This document shows positions 31,692-38,965 of a DNA stretch of 64,000 nucleotides, piece after piece (positions within the stretch are counted from its first letter, which is position 1; each line of letters opens with the position of its first letter). Position numbers and translations under genes: made by a program. The notes below the pieces were generated by a model that was given only the letters and a program-made list of their open reading frames with translations, had not been told where the DNA came from and did no database searches. Source of the DNA: Pseudomonas moraviensis (lineage in GTDB: Bacteria; Pseudomonadota; Gammaproteobacteria; Pseudomonadales; Pseudomonadaceae); assembly GCF_900105805.1 (NCBI RefSeq), contig NZ_LT629788.1, forward strand, positions 62,001 to 126,000, given 5' to 3'.

Positions 31692-32264
31692 ATGACTATC
31701 GACAAACAAAAACTCCAGAAGCTGCTGTGGGCCGAAGCCGCGTCCTACCGTGCCGACTGCGCAGACTGGAAGCGCAACACCGAGGCTCTGCAGGAATTCC
31801 TCGGGGAGAAGACCGTGGAGGAGGTGGCGCTGGAGCTGCTGGCCGAGAACGATCGACTTTCCGCATCGCCGGAGCGCCAGATCATCCGCGCCGCTGTAAC
31901 CGAAGCGGTCAAGGGGATCGCCGACGCTGCAGCAGCGCATGCCAAGGCTGGGACGCTCAAGGAGATTGAGCAACTCAAGGCCGAGAACGAGGCGCTGCGA
32001 AGCGTGATGGCTTGCGTAGTGAGCGAGATACCTAACCAGACCAGCCGCAATGGCAACGCGCCCGGGCACTGTCACGCCATCCCCGGAGTTTGGGATCAAG
32101 GTAACGGCGCAAAGTCTGGAACCGAATGCGCCTGGTGCAAGGTCTGGAATGCCGCGACGGCTATGAGCAACGAGCGGCCGCTCACCTGTGGGAGCGAGCA
32201 AGGGTCCACTTCGGCTGAAACGCCCGTTCCAGAGCGCTCTGCCTGTAGGAGCGAGAACCCATGA
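31692..32264 (+). CDS. Phage hypothetical protein
   Basis: A 190-residue protein starting MTIDKQKLQKLLWAEAASYR at 31692 after AAGGAGGG. The first 110 residues are helical and coiled (LKEIEQLKAENEALRSVM); the C-terminal part has Cys-rich elements (GHCH, CAWCKVW). I know it as a recurrent Pseudomonas phage protein without function. It sits between the replication and nin-type genes. Confidence 0.6.
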   Translation: MTIDKQKLQKLLWAEAASYRADCADWKRNTEALQEFLGEKTVEEVALELLAENDRLSASPERQIIRAAVTEAVKGIADAAAAHAKAGTLKEIEQLKAENEALRSVMACVVSEIPNQTSRNGNAPGHCHAIPGVWDQGNGAKSGTECAWCKVWNAATAMSNERPLTCGSEQGSTSAETPVPERSACRSENP

Positions 32265-32668
32265 ACCCCGAATACACAATCCGCGACCGAAGCGATATCA
32301 ACCGCCTCGCCGGCGCCTTGCACGCTATCGACCTGAGCAAGCCGAAGGTCGTGGTGATCCGCGACGAGAAGCGCCCTGACGTCTGCAACCGCAAGATGTG
32401 GGCAATGCTCAAGGACGTATCCGAGCAGGTGGTCTGGCACGGCAAGAAGCTGACCAGTGAAGACTGGAAGTGCCTTTTCAGTGCCTCTCTGGAGAAGCAG
32501 CGTGCGGAGCCAGGCCTCGACGGTGGCTTCGTGGTGATGGCCGTATCGACCCGCAAGCAATCGCAGAAGTGGTTCAGCGATCTGTTCGAGCTGATGCATG
32601 CGTTCGGCGCCGAGCATGACGTGAAGTGGAGCGCAACTGACCACTGGGACGGCCGCTATGACCAGTAA
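32261..32668 (+). CDS. ninB: NinB family recombination protein
   Basis: A 135-residue NinB (lambda Orf) protein: MWAMLKDVSEQVVWHGKKLT, then EDWKCLFSA and the C-terminal GRYDQ-type end. NinB binds single-stranded DNA and mediates exchange of SSB during phage recombination. It overlaps the upstream gene by ATGA and the downstream gene by 11 bp. Confidence 0.9.
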   Translation: MNPEYTIRDRSDINRLAGALHAIDLSKPKVVVIRDEKRPDVCNRKMWAMLKDVSEQVVWHGKKLTSEDWKCLFSASLEKQRAEPGLDGGFVVMAVSTRKQSQKWFSDLFELMHAFGAEHDVKWSATDHWDGRYDQ

Positions 32669-32981
32669 CTTCAAGCCGGGCGATCTGGCCCTGATCATCA
32701 ACTCGGCGGCGCCGAAGAATATCGGGAAAACGGTTCGCCTAGTTGAGTACATCGCTCCCAACAGCGGTTCCTTCATGCATGAGGGCGTGTGCTTCAAGCC
32801 TCGCGAAGTGCCCACTTGGATCGTGGAAAGTCTGGACGGATCGAAGTCTCTTTTTGGCGGGTATATCCAGTTTGAAATCATGGTCCGGTCTGGACCGTGC
32901 CGACAGCAATGGCTGATGCCCCTGCGCGGCGACTTCACCCCCGAGCAGCAGAAAGCCAAGGAGGCCGAACCATGCGCGTAG
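32658..32981 (+). CDS. Phage hypothetical protein
   Basis: A 107-residue protein starting MTSNFKPGDLALIINSAAPK, a beta-rich small barrel-like pattern (GDLALI, GKTVRLVEYI, WIVESLDG). No function known. It lies between ninB and ninG and overlaps both. Confidence 0.6.
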   Translation: MTSNFKPGDLALIINSAAPKNIGKTVRLVEYIAPNSGSFMHEGVCFKPREVPTWIVESLDGSKSLFGGYIQFEIMVRSGPCRQQWLMPLRGDFTPEQQKAKEAEPCA

Positions 32982-33583
32982 CCCTCAAGGAGAAGAAGGC
33001 TCCGAAGCCGAAGAAGTGCAAGAACCCAGCGTGCGGCATCAGCTTCCCGCCGCAGCGCTTGGGGCAGGCGGTATGCAGTCCGAAGTGCGCGCTGGCCATG
33101 GCGCCGGCGAACACCGAGAAAGCTCGCAAGGCAATCGCCCAGCGCGACCGCCGCGAGATCCAGGTGCGCAAGGAGAAGCTGAAGACCAGGGCGGATCACC
33201 TGCGCGAGGCCCAGGCCGCAGTGAACGAGTACGTCCGCCTGCGTGACGCGCACCTGCCCTGCATCAGCTGCGACTCCATGCCGAACGACAACGACCTGAT
33301 GACGGGCAGCCGCTGGGACGCCGGCCATTACCGATCCGTCGGCGCCTGCCCTGAGCTGCGATTCGAGCCGCTGAACATCCACCGCCAGTGCGTGAAGTGC
33401 AACCGCAATCTGTCCGGTAACGCGGTCGAGTACCGCATCCGGTTGGTGCAGCGCATCGGCGCCGAAACCGTGGCTTGGCTCGAAGGGCCTCATGAGCCCC
33501 GCAAGTACACCATCGGGGAAATCAAAACCATCAAGGCCGAATACCGGGCCAAGACCCGCGAACTGAAGAGGGCTGCAGCATGA
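32972..33583 (+). CDS. ninG: Recombination endonuclease NinG (Rap)
   Basis: A 203-residue NinG/Rap protein. An N-terminal zinc element (CKNPACGISF ... VCSPKCA) and a C-terminal HNH-like nuclease region (CISCDS, WDAGHYRSVGA, NIHRQCVKCN) are present. Rap resolves branched recombination intermediates. The start at 32972 follows GGAGGCCGAACC. Confidence 0.92.
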   Translation: MRVALKEKKAPKPKKCKNPACGISFPPQRLGQAVCSPKCALAMAPANTEKARKAIAQRDRREIQVRKEKLKTRADHLREAQAAVNEYVRLRDAHLPCISCDSMPNDNDLMTGSRWDAGHYRSVGACPELRFEPLNIHRQCVKCNRNLSGNAVEYRIRLVQRIGAETVAWLEGPHEPRKYTIGEIKTIKAEYRAKTRELKRAAA

Positions 33584-34161
33584 AAATCAACTCAGCGCGC
33601 CAGGCTTGGCATGACTGCAAATACAACCCGGCCCCCGGCCAGACCTCCGACGTCGTCCAGCTCGGCGTTGTAGTGCAGAGCACTGAGCGTGGGCCAACGG
33701 CAAATCATGCTGTGCACGGCGCACTTGCTGGGCACATCCAATCAGCAATCGAGCGCCTACATCCGCAGATCCGCGTCTTCGGTGATTTCATGTACGCAGC
33801 CGAGCAGAGCGACGATATCCGCGAGGCGGCGGAAGAGGTTGTTTTCGTGCTGGTGCAAACTCGATCGCCGCGCATGACGGCCGCGAAGCGGGAGAAGTTG
33901 GAATATGTGGTGAAGGGGATCATGCGCCGGTACCGGTACATGCACCAAGGCGGCCAATCGTCAAACGAGGACCCGCTGGCCAACGCCGAGAAGTTCCGGG
34001 CGTGGATGTGGCAGGTGTACGAGGTGCGGCTGGAATCGTGCAACTGGGAGCGGGATTGGGGCGGTGTAATCCAGCTGATTTTCGAGTGCTGCGAGGATTT
34101 GGATCGCCGCGCTTTGAGCCCGGTTGCCGCCGTGATTTACGAAATGCGCGAGGCTGCTTGA
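33580..34161 (+). CDS. Late antiterminator Q candidate (Q-position phage protein)
   Basis: A 193-residue protein starting MKINSARQAWHDCKYNPAPG. It is a common Pseudomonas phage protein found directly after ninG. Position (last early rightward gene, followed by a promoter and terminator with the pR'-tR' layout) and helical, basic composition suggest late antitermination. I see no diagnostic Q motif, so the role is inferred from place. Confidence 0.5.
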   Translation: MKINSARQAWHDCKYNPAPGQTSDVVQLGVVVQSTERGPTANHAVHGALAGHIQSAIERLHPQIRVFGDFMYAAEQSDDIREAAEEVVFVLVQTRSPRMTAAKREKLEYVVKGIMRRYRYMHQGGQSSNEDPLANAEKFRAWMWQVYEVRLESCNWERDWGGVIQLIFECCEDLDRRALSPVAAVIYEMREAA

Positions 34162-34168
34162 GGGCCTA

Positions 34169-34197
34169 TTGCGTTCCCGTGCGGCTCATGGCATGAT
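34169..34197 (+). promoter_or_regulatory. Candidate late promoter (pR'-like)
   Basis: TTGCGT (34169-34174), a 17-bp spacer and CATGAT (34192-34197) lie just after the Q-position gene. A terminator about 50 bp downstream of the predicted start reproduces the lambda pR'-tR' arrangement on which Q acts. Confidence 0.45.
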
Positions 34198-34247
34198 TTC
34201 GCCACTGTTAGAGTTTTGCCTCCGGCAACTTACTCAATGATCCACGA

Positions 34248-34272
34248 AACCCGGCCATTGCGCCGGGTTTTT
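34248..34272 (+). terminator. Rho-independent terminator (tR'-like)
   Basis: AACCCGGC and GCCGGGTT pair around CATTGC and are followed by TTTTT. It would stop late transcription unless antiterminated. Confidence 0.85.
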
Positions 34273-34328
34273 CCGTTTCAGGTAATCGCTGCATGTATCA
34301 TCTCGGCTCCAACCAAAAGGAGCTTGAT

Positions 34329-34598
34329 ATGACAACGTATACTCTGAGCCATGTCTCGATCGAGTCCATCAAGGACGATGTTGAGCAGTTGAGCGGTAAT
34401 AGCTACTTGTGGCGGGTTGAGTGCGAGAGGGAAGTGATCGCCTATTGCATCGAGAAGGCGTTCGCGGATCGGATAACCGACCTGCCATATATTCGCGCTG
34501 TGCGTCCAACAGGAACCCTGTTTGCCTTCCCGTCGACTGATGCGCCAGTGGCTATCTGCGTGGGGGCTATCAACGAGTTGCTCAGGCAGTCGAAATAA
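34329..34598 (+). CDS. Small phage hypothetical protein
   Basis: An 89-residue alpha/beta protein starting MTTYTLSHVSIESIKDDVEQ at 34329, seven bases after AAGGAG. No family recognised. It lies between two nearly identical terminators, which makes it look like an independently expressed insertion. Confidence 0.6.
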   Translation: MTTYTLSHVSIESIKDDVEQLSGNSYLWRVECEREVIAYCIEKAFADRITDLPYIRAVRPTGTLFAFPSTDAPVAICVGAINELLRQSK

Positions 34599-34618
34599 TC
34601 AGCATTAACGAATTTACA

Positions 34619-34643
34619 AGCCCGGCCACCGCGCCGGGTTTTT
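34619..34643 (+). terminator. Rho-independent terminator
   Basis: CCCGGC/GCCGGG stem with loop CACCGC followed by TTTTTATT, 20 bp after the 89-residue gene. Its sequence closely resembles the terminator at 34248. The following 217 bp to hicB hold no gene I can support. Confidence 0.85.
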
Positions 34644-34860
34644 ATTGCCTGAAATTCACCTGCAGCCAGGGCAGCCTTCGGGAAGACCTGGACGTCGATA
34701 GCCGGATAGTGCGACGCACGGATCAACGCCGGCAGCCCGCGCACCCTGACCTCACAATGCTTTCAGGGTGGCGCGAGACAGGAGCAGCGAGATCGATGCA
34801 AAGGGGCGTCGACGCTGGGATCGTCTTTGGCCGACAGCTCGGAAAGACGAGCGCACCTAT

Positions 34861-35325
34861 TCAGGGCCTCGGAGCCAAACCTTTTGGAGGTCGCCCGGTG
34901 CCAGCGGCAAATGCATGCTCCTTCACGATCTGCAGTCGAAGGCCGAACTGATCGAGAGCGTCCTCCAAGCTTTCCATCTTCGACGTGTGCTCGAAATCAA
35001 CAAGCCGAGCGGCTGCTGTAGGAGAGATACCCAGCATCGCAGCCAGGTCTGCTTTTGATTTTCCGGTGTGGATCAATTGATTCCAGAGGATGATTTTTGC
35101 CAGCGTGACGGCCGAAAGCCGCACGTGGTGATCGCCCTGTCCGGACGCGTGAGGAATTTCACGTTTTTGATCCACGTAAATCGAGAGCGCCAAGGTAAGC
35201 CCATCGGCAGCATTTTCCAGCAGCTCCTCCAGCGTATCCCCAGCGCTATGAGCTTCTGGGATGTCTGGGCATGTCGACCAGAAATGATCGGACTCTTCGT
35301 GAGCGACGATTTTGTAGTTGTACAT
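34861..35325 (-). CDS. hicB: HicB-type antitoxin
   Basis: A 154-residue protein with the partial RNase H-like HicB domain (DHFWSTCPDIPEAHSAGDTL, then EELLENAADGLTLAL) and a C-terminal helix-turn-helix (SKADLAAMLGISPTAAARLVDF). It should neutralise HicA and repress the operon by binding the palindrome upstream of hicA. It lies downstream of hicA on the same strand. Confidence 0.88.
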   Translation of the reverse strand: MYNYKIVAHEESDHFWSTCPDIPEAHSAGDTLEELLENAADGLTLALSIYVDQKREIPHASGQGDHHVRLSAVTLAKIILWNQLIHTGKSKADLAAMLGISPTAAARLVDFEHTSKMESLEDALDQFGLRLQIVKEHAFAAGTGRPPKGLAPRP

Positions 35326-35375
35326 AAATTTCCTCTGTTGAGAGCTGACTTGTCGCGAGCAGATGAGTTGGGGCC

Positions 35376-35558
35376 TCATTTGAGGCCCAGTTGTTTGATT
35401 ATCTCTTTCCGAAGCCCTTCACCTATTTCCTTCGATCCGTGGCTTGGAAAGATCGTTTGCCGGTCCTTGTAGCGAATCTTGAAGTGGCTGCCTTTTGCTG
35501 ACTTCGAAAACTCGACCCCTCGGGCCTCCAACCATCTTCTGAACTCGCTGTACTTCAT
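35376..35558 (-). CDS. hicA: HicA-type mRNA interferase toxin
   Basis: A 60-residue double-stranded RNA-binding-fold toxin with the active-site His in KGSHFKI and the conserved end EIGEGLRKEIIKQLGL. It cleaves mRNA without need of ribosomes. Full length and apparently active. It may stabilise the prophage or act in defence; it sits between the late terminators and the holin gene, opposite to late transcription. Confidence 0.88.
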   Translation of the reverse strand: MKYSEFRRWLEARGVEFSKSAKGSHFKIRYKDRQTIFPSHGSKEIGEGLRKEIIKQLGLK

Positions 35559-35593
35559 CAACCCTCCTTTGTGTGTTGATGGAGCCAGTTTAA

Positions 35594-35626
35594 ACACATA
35601 AGTGTTTAGTGTAAACACTTATGTGT
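35594..35626. promoter_or_regulatory. Perfect palindromic operator of hicAB
   Basis: ACACATAAGTGTTTA (35594-35608), 3 bp, and its exact reverse complement (35612-35626). It is 35 bp upstream of the hicA start, where HicB autoregulation is expected. The region is strikingly A+T-rich. Confidence 0.75.
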
Positions 35627-35727
35627 ATTTCCCCTCGCGTTCGGAAACGGAAATTCTTAATTCGGATCCCCTGCAAATATCTGCACAGGCCGATCAATCT
35701 AATCTCCCCAAGGGGGAGGCAACCCGG

Positions 35728-36051
35728 ATGCCAAACATGCCTGACAAGCCAGACACATGGGCCAAGATCTGGCTGGCGTTGAGCAATCCGCTCTGGCAGG
35801 GCGTGATCATGTCCATCACCGTATCGTTGCTTCGAGTCATGTACGACGCGAAGGAAACCAGTAAGCGCCGTATCGTTTTCGAGGCGCTGATCTGTGGATC
35901 GCTGAGCTTGGTCGCGTCCAGCATTATCGAGTGGATGGCCTGGCCTTCCAGTCTGTCGGTCGCTGCCGGTGGCACGATCGGCTTCCTCGGCGTGACGGCC
36001 ATTCGCGAGCTGGTGACCCGATTCCTCGGTCGCAAGGCGGATGCCGCATGA
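35728..36051 (+). CDS. Phage holin
   Basis: A 107-residue membrane protein starting MPNMPDKPDTWAKIWLALSN at 35728, after GGGGAGG. Hydrophobic stretches (GVIMSITVSLLRVM, ALICGSLSLVASSIIEWMAW and SVAAGGTIGFLGVTAI) predict two or three membrane helices; the order and length fit the lambda/HP1-type holin families. It would permeabilise the inner membrane at lysis. Its stop overlaps the Rz start (ATGA). Confidence 0.8.
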   Translation: MPNMPDKPDTWAKIWLALSNPLWQGVIMSITVSLLRVMYDAKETSKRRIVFEALICGSLSLVASSIIEWMAWPSSLSVAAGGTIGFLGVTAIRELVTRFLGRKADAA

Positions 36052-36434
36052 AGACCTTCGCTGCAGCAATCATCATTGCCCTGGTTGGCTTGCTCCTCAT
36101 TGGGATACAGCAGTCGCGCGTCGTTGCCCTTCGCGGGGAGGTGGCATTCGAAGCCAGCGAGAAGAAAAAGGCGGTCGACGCCAATCTCGAAAGCCAGGCC
36201 ACGATCACCACGCTACGCGCCGAAGCCCAGCGCAACGCCGATTACCAGAAAGACCTGAATAAGCGCTTACAGGCCAGCCAGGCCAAAGCCAGAAAGGCGG
36301 AGAAGAACTTTGAAGAACTCAAGCGCAACAGCAAGCCTGTTCGTGATTGGGCTGCTCAGCCTCTGCCTGACGGCCTGCGCGGGAAAGCCGGCGGTGGTAA
36401 CCAAGGCAGCGGCGGTAAGAGTCGAGCCCCCTGA
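36048..36434 (+). CDS. Rz-like inner-membrane spanin subunit
   Basis: A 128-residue protein with an N-terminal membrane anchor (FAAAIIIALVGLLLIGIQQ) and a long periplasmic coiled coil (about 30-95), the plan of an i-spanin. Rz1 starts inside it in another frame. Directly downstream of the holin with no endolysin between, unlike lambda. Confidence 0.85.
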   Translation: MKTFAAAIIIALVGLLLIGIQQSRVVALRGEVAFEASEKKKAVDANLESQATITTLRAEAQRNADYQKDLNKRLQASQAKARKAEKNFEELKRNSKPVRDWAAQPLPDGLRGKAGGGNQGSGGKSRAP

Positions 36435-36576
36435 ACTGGTGCCTTGTGAGCGGGTAGCTGATGAAGACCTCGCTGACAACGGCCAGCTGTGGGAGCTGAA
36501 GAACCAAGCCATCAACCTGCTCGACACCTGTGCAGACCAGGTGGACGCGCAGATCAAGCGCAGTCAGAGCAAGTAG
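36310..36576 (+). CDS. Rz1-like outer-membrane lipoprotein spanin subunit
   Basis: A lipoprotein (signal LFVIGLLSLCLTAC, lipobox LTAC) overlapping the end of Rz in the +1 frame, with a Pro-containing mature start (GKPAVVTKAAAVRVEPPELV). The start appears to be TTG at 36310. With Rz it bridges the envelope and fuses the membranes at lysis. Confidence 0.8.
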   Translation: MKNSSATASLFVIGLLSLCLTACAGKPAVVTKAAAVRVEPPELVPCERVADEDLADNGQLWELKNQAINLLDTCADQVDAQIKRSQSK

Positions 36577-36578
36577 GT

Positions 36579-36614
36579 CGCGACACGTTTCGCGAGAGTG
36601 CAAATTGTGTCGCG
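36579..36614. repeat. Phage inverted-repeat element, copy C
   Basis: Arms CGCGACAC (36579-36586) and GTGTCGCG (36607-36614), 20 bp apart. The right arm extends to TGTCGCGACA. This is the only copy outside a coding region: it lies between Rz1 and the DUF2158 gene. Confidence 0.75.
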
Positions 36615-36692
36615 ACATCTTTAAATCGTATTTGCTATTGAAATGATGGCATTTGATCCCCATGGACATATCTCCACTCACAGGAGATTGAT

Positions 36693-36914
36693 ATGGCTGA
36701 GTTCAAGAAGGGCGATGTAGTTGTGTTGCGCAGTGGTGGTCCGAAGATGACGGTCGTTGAGTTGGGCGACTACAGCGGTTACGGAACCGGGCCGAAAGAT
36801 GGCGTCAAGTGCCAGTGGTTTGACAAGACAAAACGGTTTGAAGACGTGTTCGATGCGGAAACACTCAAGATCTATACGTTGCCAGCAATGGGCATTGCGA
36901 TAGGCCGTGGTTGA
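36693..36914 (+). CDS. DUF2158 (YodC-like) small protein
   Basis: A 73-residue protein (MAEFKKGDVVVLRSGGPKMT at the start; CQWFDKTKRFEDVF later) typical of DUF2158. CAGGAG lies six bases before the ATG. Function unknown. It is followed by a strong terminator and so is probably an independent unit. Confidence 0.8.
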   Translation: MAEFKKGDVVVLRSGGPKMTVVELGDYSGYGTGPKDGVKCQWFDKTKRFEDVFDAETLKIYTLPAMGIAIGRG

Positions 36915-36948
36915 TAGGTTGTATGTGATTTGAAAAATGCTGAGCTTG

Positions 36949-36981
36949 GGCCGAGTCCTTCAAGGATATCGGCCTTTTTTT
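36949..36981 (+). terminator. Rho-independent terminator before the terminase genes
   Basis: GGCCGA and TCGGCC arms followed by eight Ts (GGCCTTTTTTTT). Confidence 0.85.
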
Positions 36982-37062
36982 ATGCCTCACGCCATAGCAA
37001 CTTCGATATTTCCATTTCATTAAACGCCTGAGCGAGGCACCAAAAAGTCTCAAGGAATCCCT

Positions 37063-37710
37063 ATGGCGCTGACAGCAAAACAGCAGCGCTTCGTCGACGA
37101 GTACCTGATAGACCTTAACGCCACGCAAGCCGCTATCCGCGCGGGGTATAGCGAAAGGACAGCCAGATCCATCAGCAATGAGAACCTGACAAAACCTGAC
37201 ATCCAGTCAGCAATTGAAAAGGGGATGAAAGCGAGGTCCAGTCGGGTAGAGATCACTCAGGACATGGTCTTGAAAGAACTCGCGAAGATCGGCTTCAGCG
37301 ACATCCGTAAGGTCGTGCGCTGGGGCGAGACGCAGGTGCGCATGGTCGATGGTGAGGACGACGCGCCAGAGGACATGGTCCCGTACCACGGGCTAGCGCT
37401 GATCGACTCAACCGAGATCGACGACAACACCGCCGGCGCCATTGCCGAGGTGTCCCAGAGTAGGGATGGCCTGAAGGTCAAGCTGCACGACAAAAAGGGC
37501 GCACTGGTCGATATCGGCCGCCACCTTGGAATGTTCTCGCCGCCTGGCCATGCCGATCTCGACACCGAGCTCAAGCGCATCGAGGTCGAGAACAAGCGCC
37601 TGCTCAACGAGAAGCTGCGCCGCGAACTGGAAGACCCGAATCAGGGCCTGCCCGAGCCCAAGCAAGTAATCATCGGGGTAGAAGATGCAAGCGACCCTGA
37701 AGCTGAATAA
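37063..37710 (+). CDS. Terminase small subunit
   Basis: A 215-residue protein with the N-terminal helix-turn-helix of the terminase_2 family (ALTAKQQRFVDEYLIDLNAT, then QAAIRAGYSERTARSISNEN). It recognises the phage packaging site and recruits the large subunit. It overlaps the large-subunit gene by 26 bp. A cos or pac site is expected nearby but cannot be identified by eye. Confidence 0.92.
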   Translation: MALTAKQQRFVDEYLIDLNATQAAIRAGYSERTARSISNENLTKPDIQSAIEKGMKARSSRVEITQDMVLKELAKIGFSDIRKVVRWGETQVRMVDGEDDAPEDMVPYHGLALIDSTEIDDNTAGAIAEVSQSRDGLKVKLHDKKGALVDIGRHLGMFSPPGHADLDTELKRIEVENKRLLNEKLRRELEDPNQGLPEPKQVIIGVEDASDPEAE

Positions 37711-38965
37711 GCCGCAGTTCGAGTTCATCAGTCACCCCAAGAAGTTTTCAGCGTTCGTCGGAGGCTACCGTAGCGGCAAGACGTTCGTGGGATGTGTCCG
37801 GATGTGCATCAACGCACTGGAGCATCCAGGCATTCCGCAGGGCTACTTCGCGCCGACCTATCCGCAGATCGCGGACATCTTCTACGACACCATGCCGGTG
37901 GTGGCCGAGGCTTTCGGTCTGTTCGCCGACATCGTGCCGAGCAAGAAGCGCGTGTACCTGCGCGACAACCGAGGCCGGTGCCTGTCGACGATCGTCTGCA
38001 AGAGCATGGAGCACCCGCACCGCATCGTCGGCTTCAACATCGCTCATGCGTTGGTCGACGAGATCGACTGCATGGCGATCAAGAAGGCTGACAGCGCGTG
38101 GAAGAAGATCATCGCGCGGATGTCTACGGTTTGGCCTACGCGAGCCATGAACACCATCGACGTCACCACGACGCCGGAGGGCTTCAACTGGGTCTATCGC
38201 AAGTTCGTCAAGGAGCTTGCCGCCAACCCGAGCCAGCGCCCGTTGTACGGCATCGTGCACGCTTCGACGCGGCAAAACGCGAAAAACCTGCCGAAGGACT
38301 ACATCAAGTCGCTGCGTGAGTCGTACCCGGCCAACCTGGTGGATGCATACATCGACGGCCTGTTCGTCAACCTGACGTCGGGCAGCGTCTACCCGAACTT
38401 CTGCCGAAAGCAGAACCACATCGACGCGACGATCCGCCCGGGCGAGCAATTGCACATCGGCATGGACTTCAACATCAACCGGATGGCCGCGACGGTGCAT
38501 GTCATTCGTGACGGCCTGCCGCTGTTGCTGGAAGAGGCCACTCACCTGTTCGACACGCCGGCGATGATCGTTGAGCTCAAACGGCGATATCCGGGCCACA
38601 GCATCACGGTTTACCCGGACGCCAGCGGCAAGAACCGCAAGAGCGTCAGCGGCAGCGAGTCGGATCACAGCCTGCTCCGCGCGGCCGGCTTCATGGTCAT
38701 GGTCAACCCCTCGAACCCAGCGGTTCGCGATCGGGTACTGGCCGTGAACGCCATGATGCTCAACATCGATCAGAAACGCCGCTACCTGGTGAACACCGAC
38801 AACTGTCCGGTGAGTACGCAGGTGCTTGAGCAGCAGGCCTACGACGAAAAAGGCGAACCCAACAAGGACGGCACTGAAGACCCGGTCGACGCACTCGGCT
38901 ACTTCATTGTCCAGCGCTTCCCGATTGCGGGCAGCTACACACTCGCGAACGTGAGCGACCAATGA
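37685..38965 (+). CDS. Terminase large subunit
   Basis: A 426-residue packaging motor. Walker A-like GGYRSGKT (27-34) and Walker B AHALVDEID form the ATPase; the C-terminal nuclease has Asp residues in GMDFNINRM, YPDASGKN and DPVDALGYF. It overlaps the portal gene by ATGA-type overlap. Confidence 0.93.
   Translation: MQATLKLNKPQFEFISHPKKFSAFVGGYRSGKTFVGCVRMCINALEHPGIPQGYFAPTYPQIADIFYDTMPVVAEAFGLFADIVPSKKRVYLRDNRGRCLSTIVCKSMEHPHRIVGFNIAHALVDEIDCMAIKKADSAWKKIIARMSTVWPTRAMNTIDVTTTPEGFNWVYRKFVKELAANPSQRPLYGIVHASTRQNAKNLPKDYIKSLRESYPANLVDAYIDGLFVNLTSGSVYPNFCRKQNHIDATIRPGEQLHIGMDFNINRMAATVHVIRDGLPLLLEEATHLFDTPAMIVELKRRYPGHSITVYPDASGKNRKSVSGSESDHSLLRAAGFMVMVNPSNPAVRDRVLAVNAMMLNIDQKRRYLVNTDNCPVSTQVLEQQAYDEKGEPNKDGTEDPVDALGYFIVQRFPIAGSYTLANVSDQ

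Noticed and set aside
34768..35058. A possible basic gene of 96 codons between the second late terminator and hicB
   Set aside because: No good ribosome site, it runs into hicB antisense, and I could not find nuclease or other motifs; the stretch 34645-34860 may be a decayed gene.
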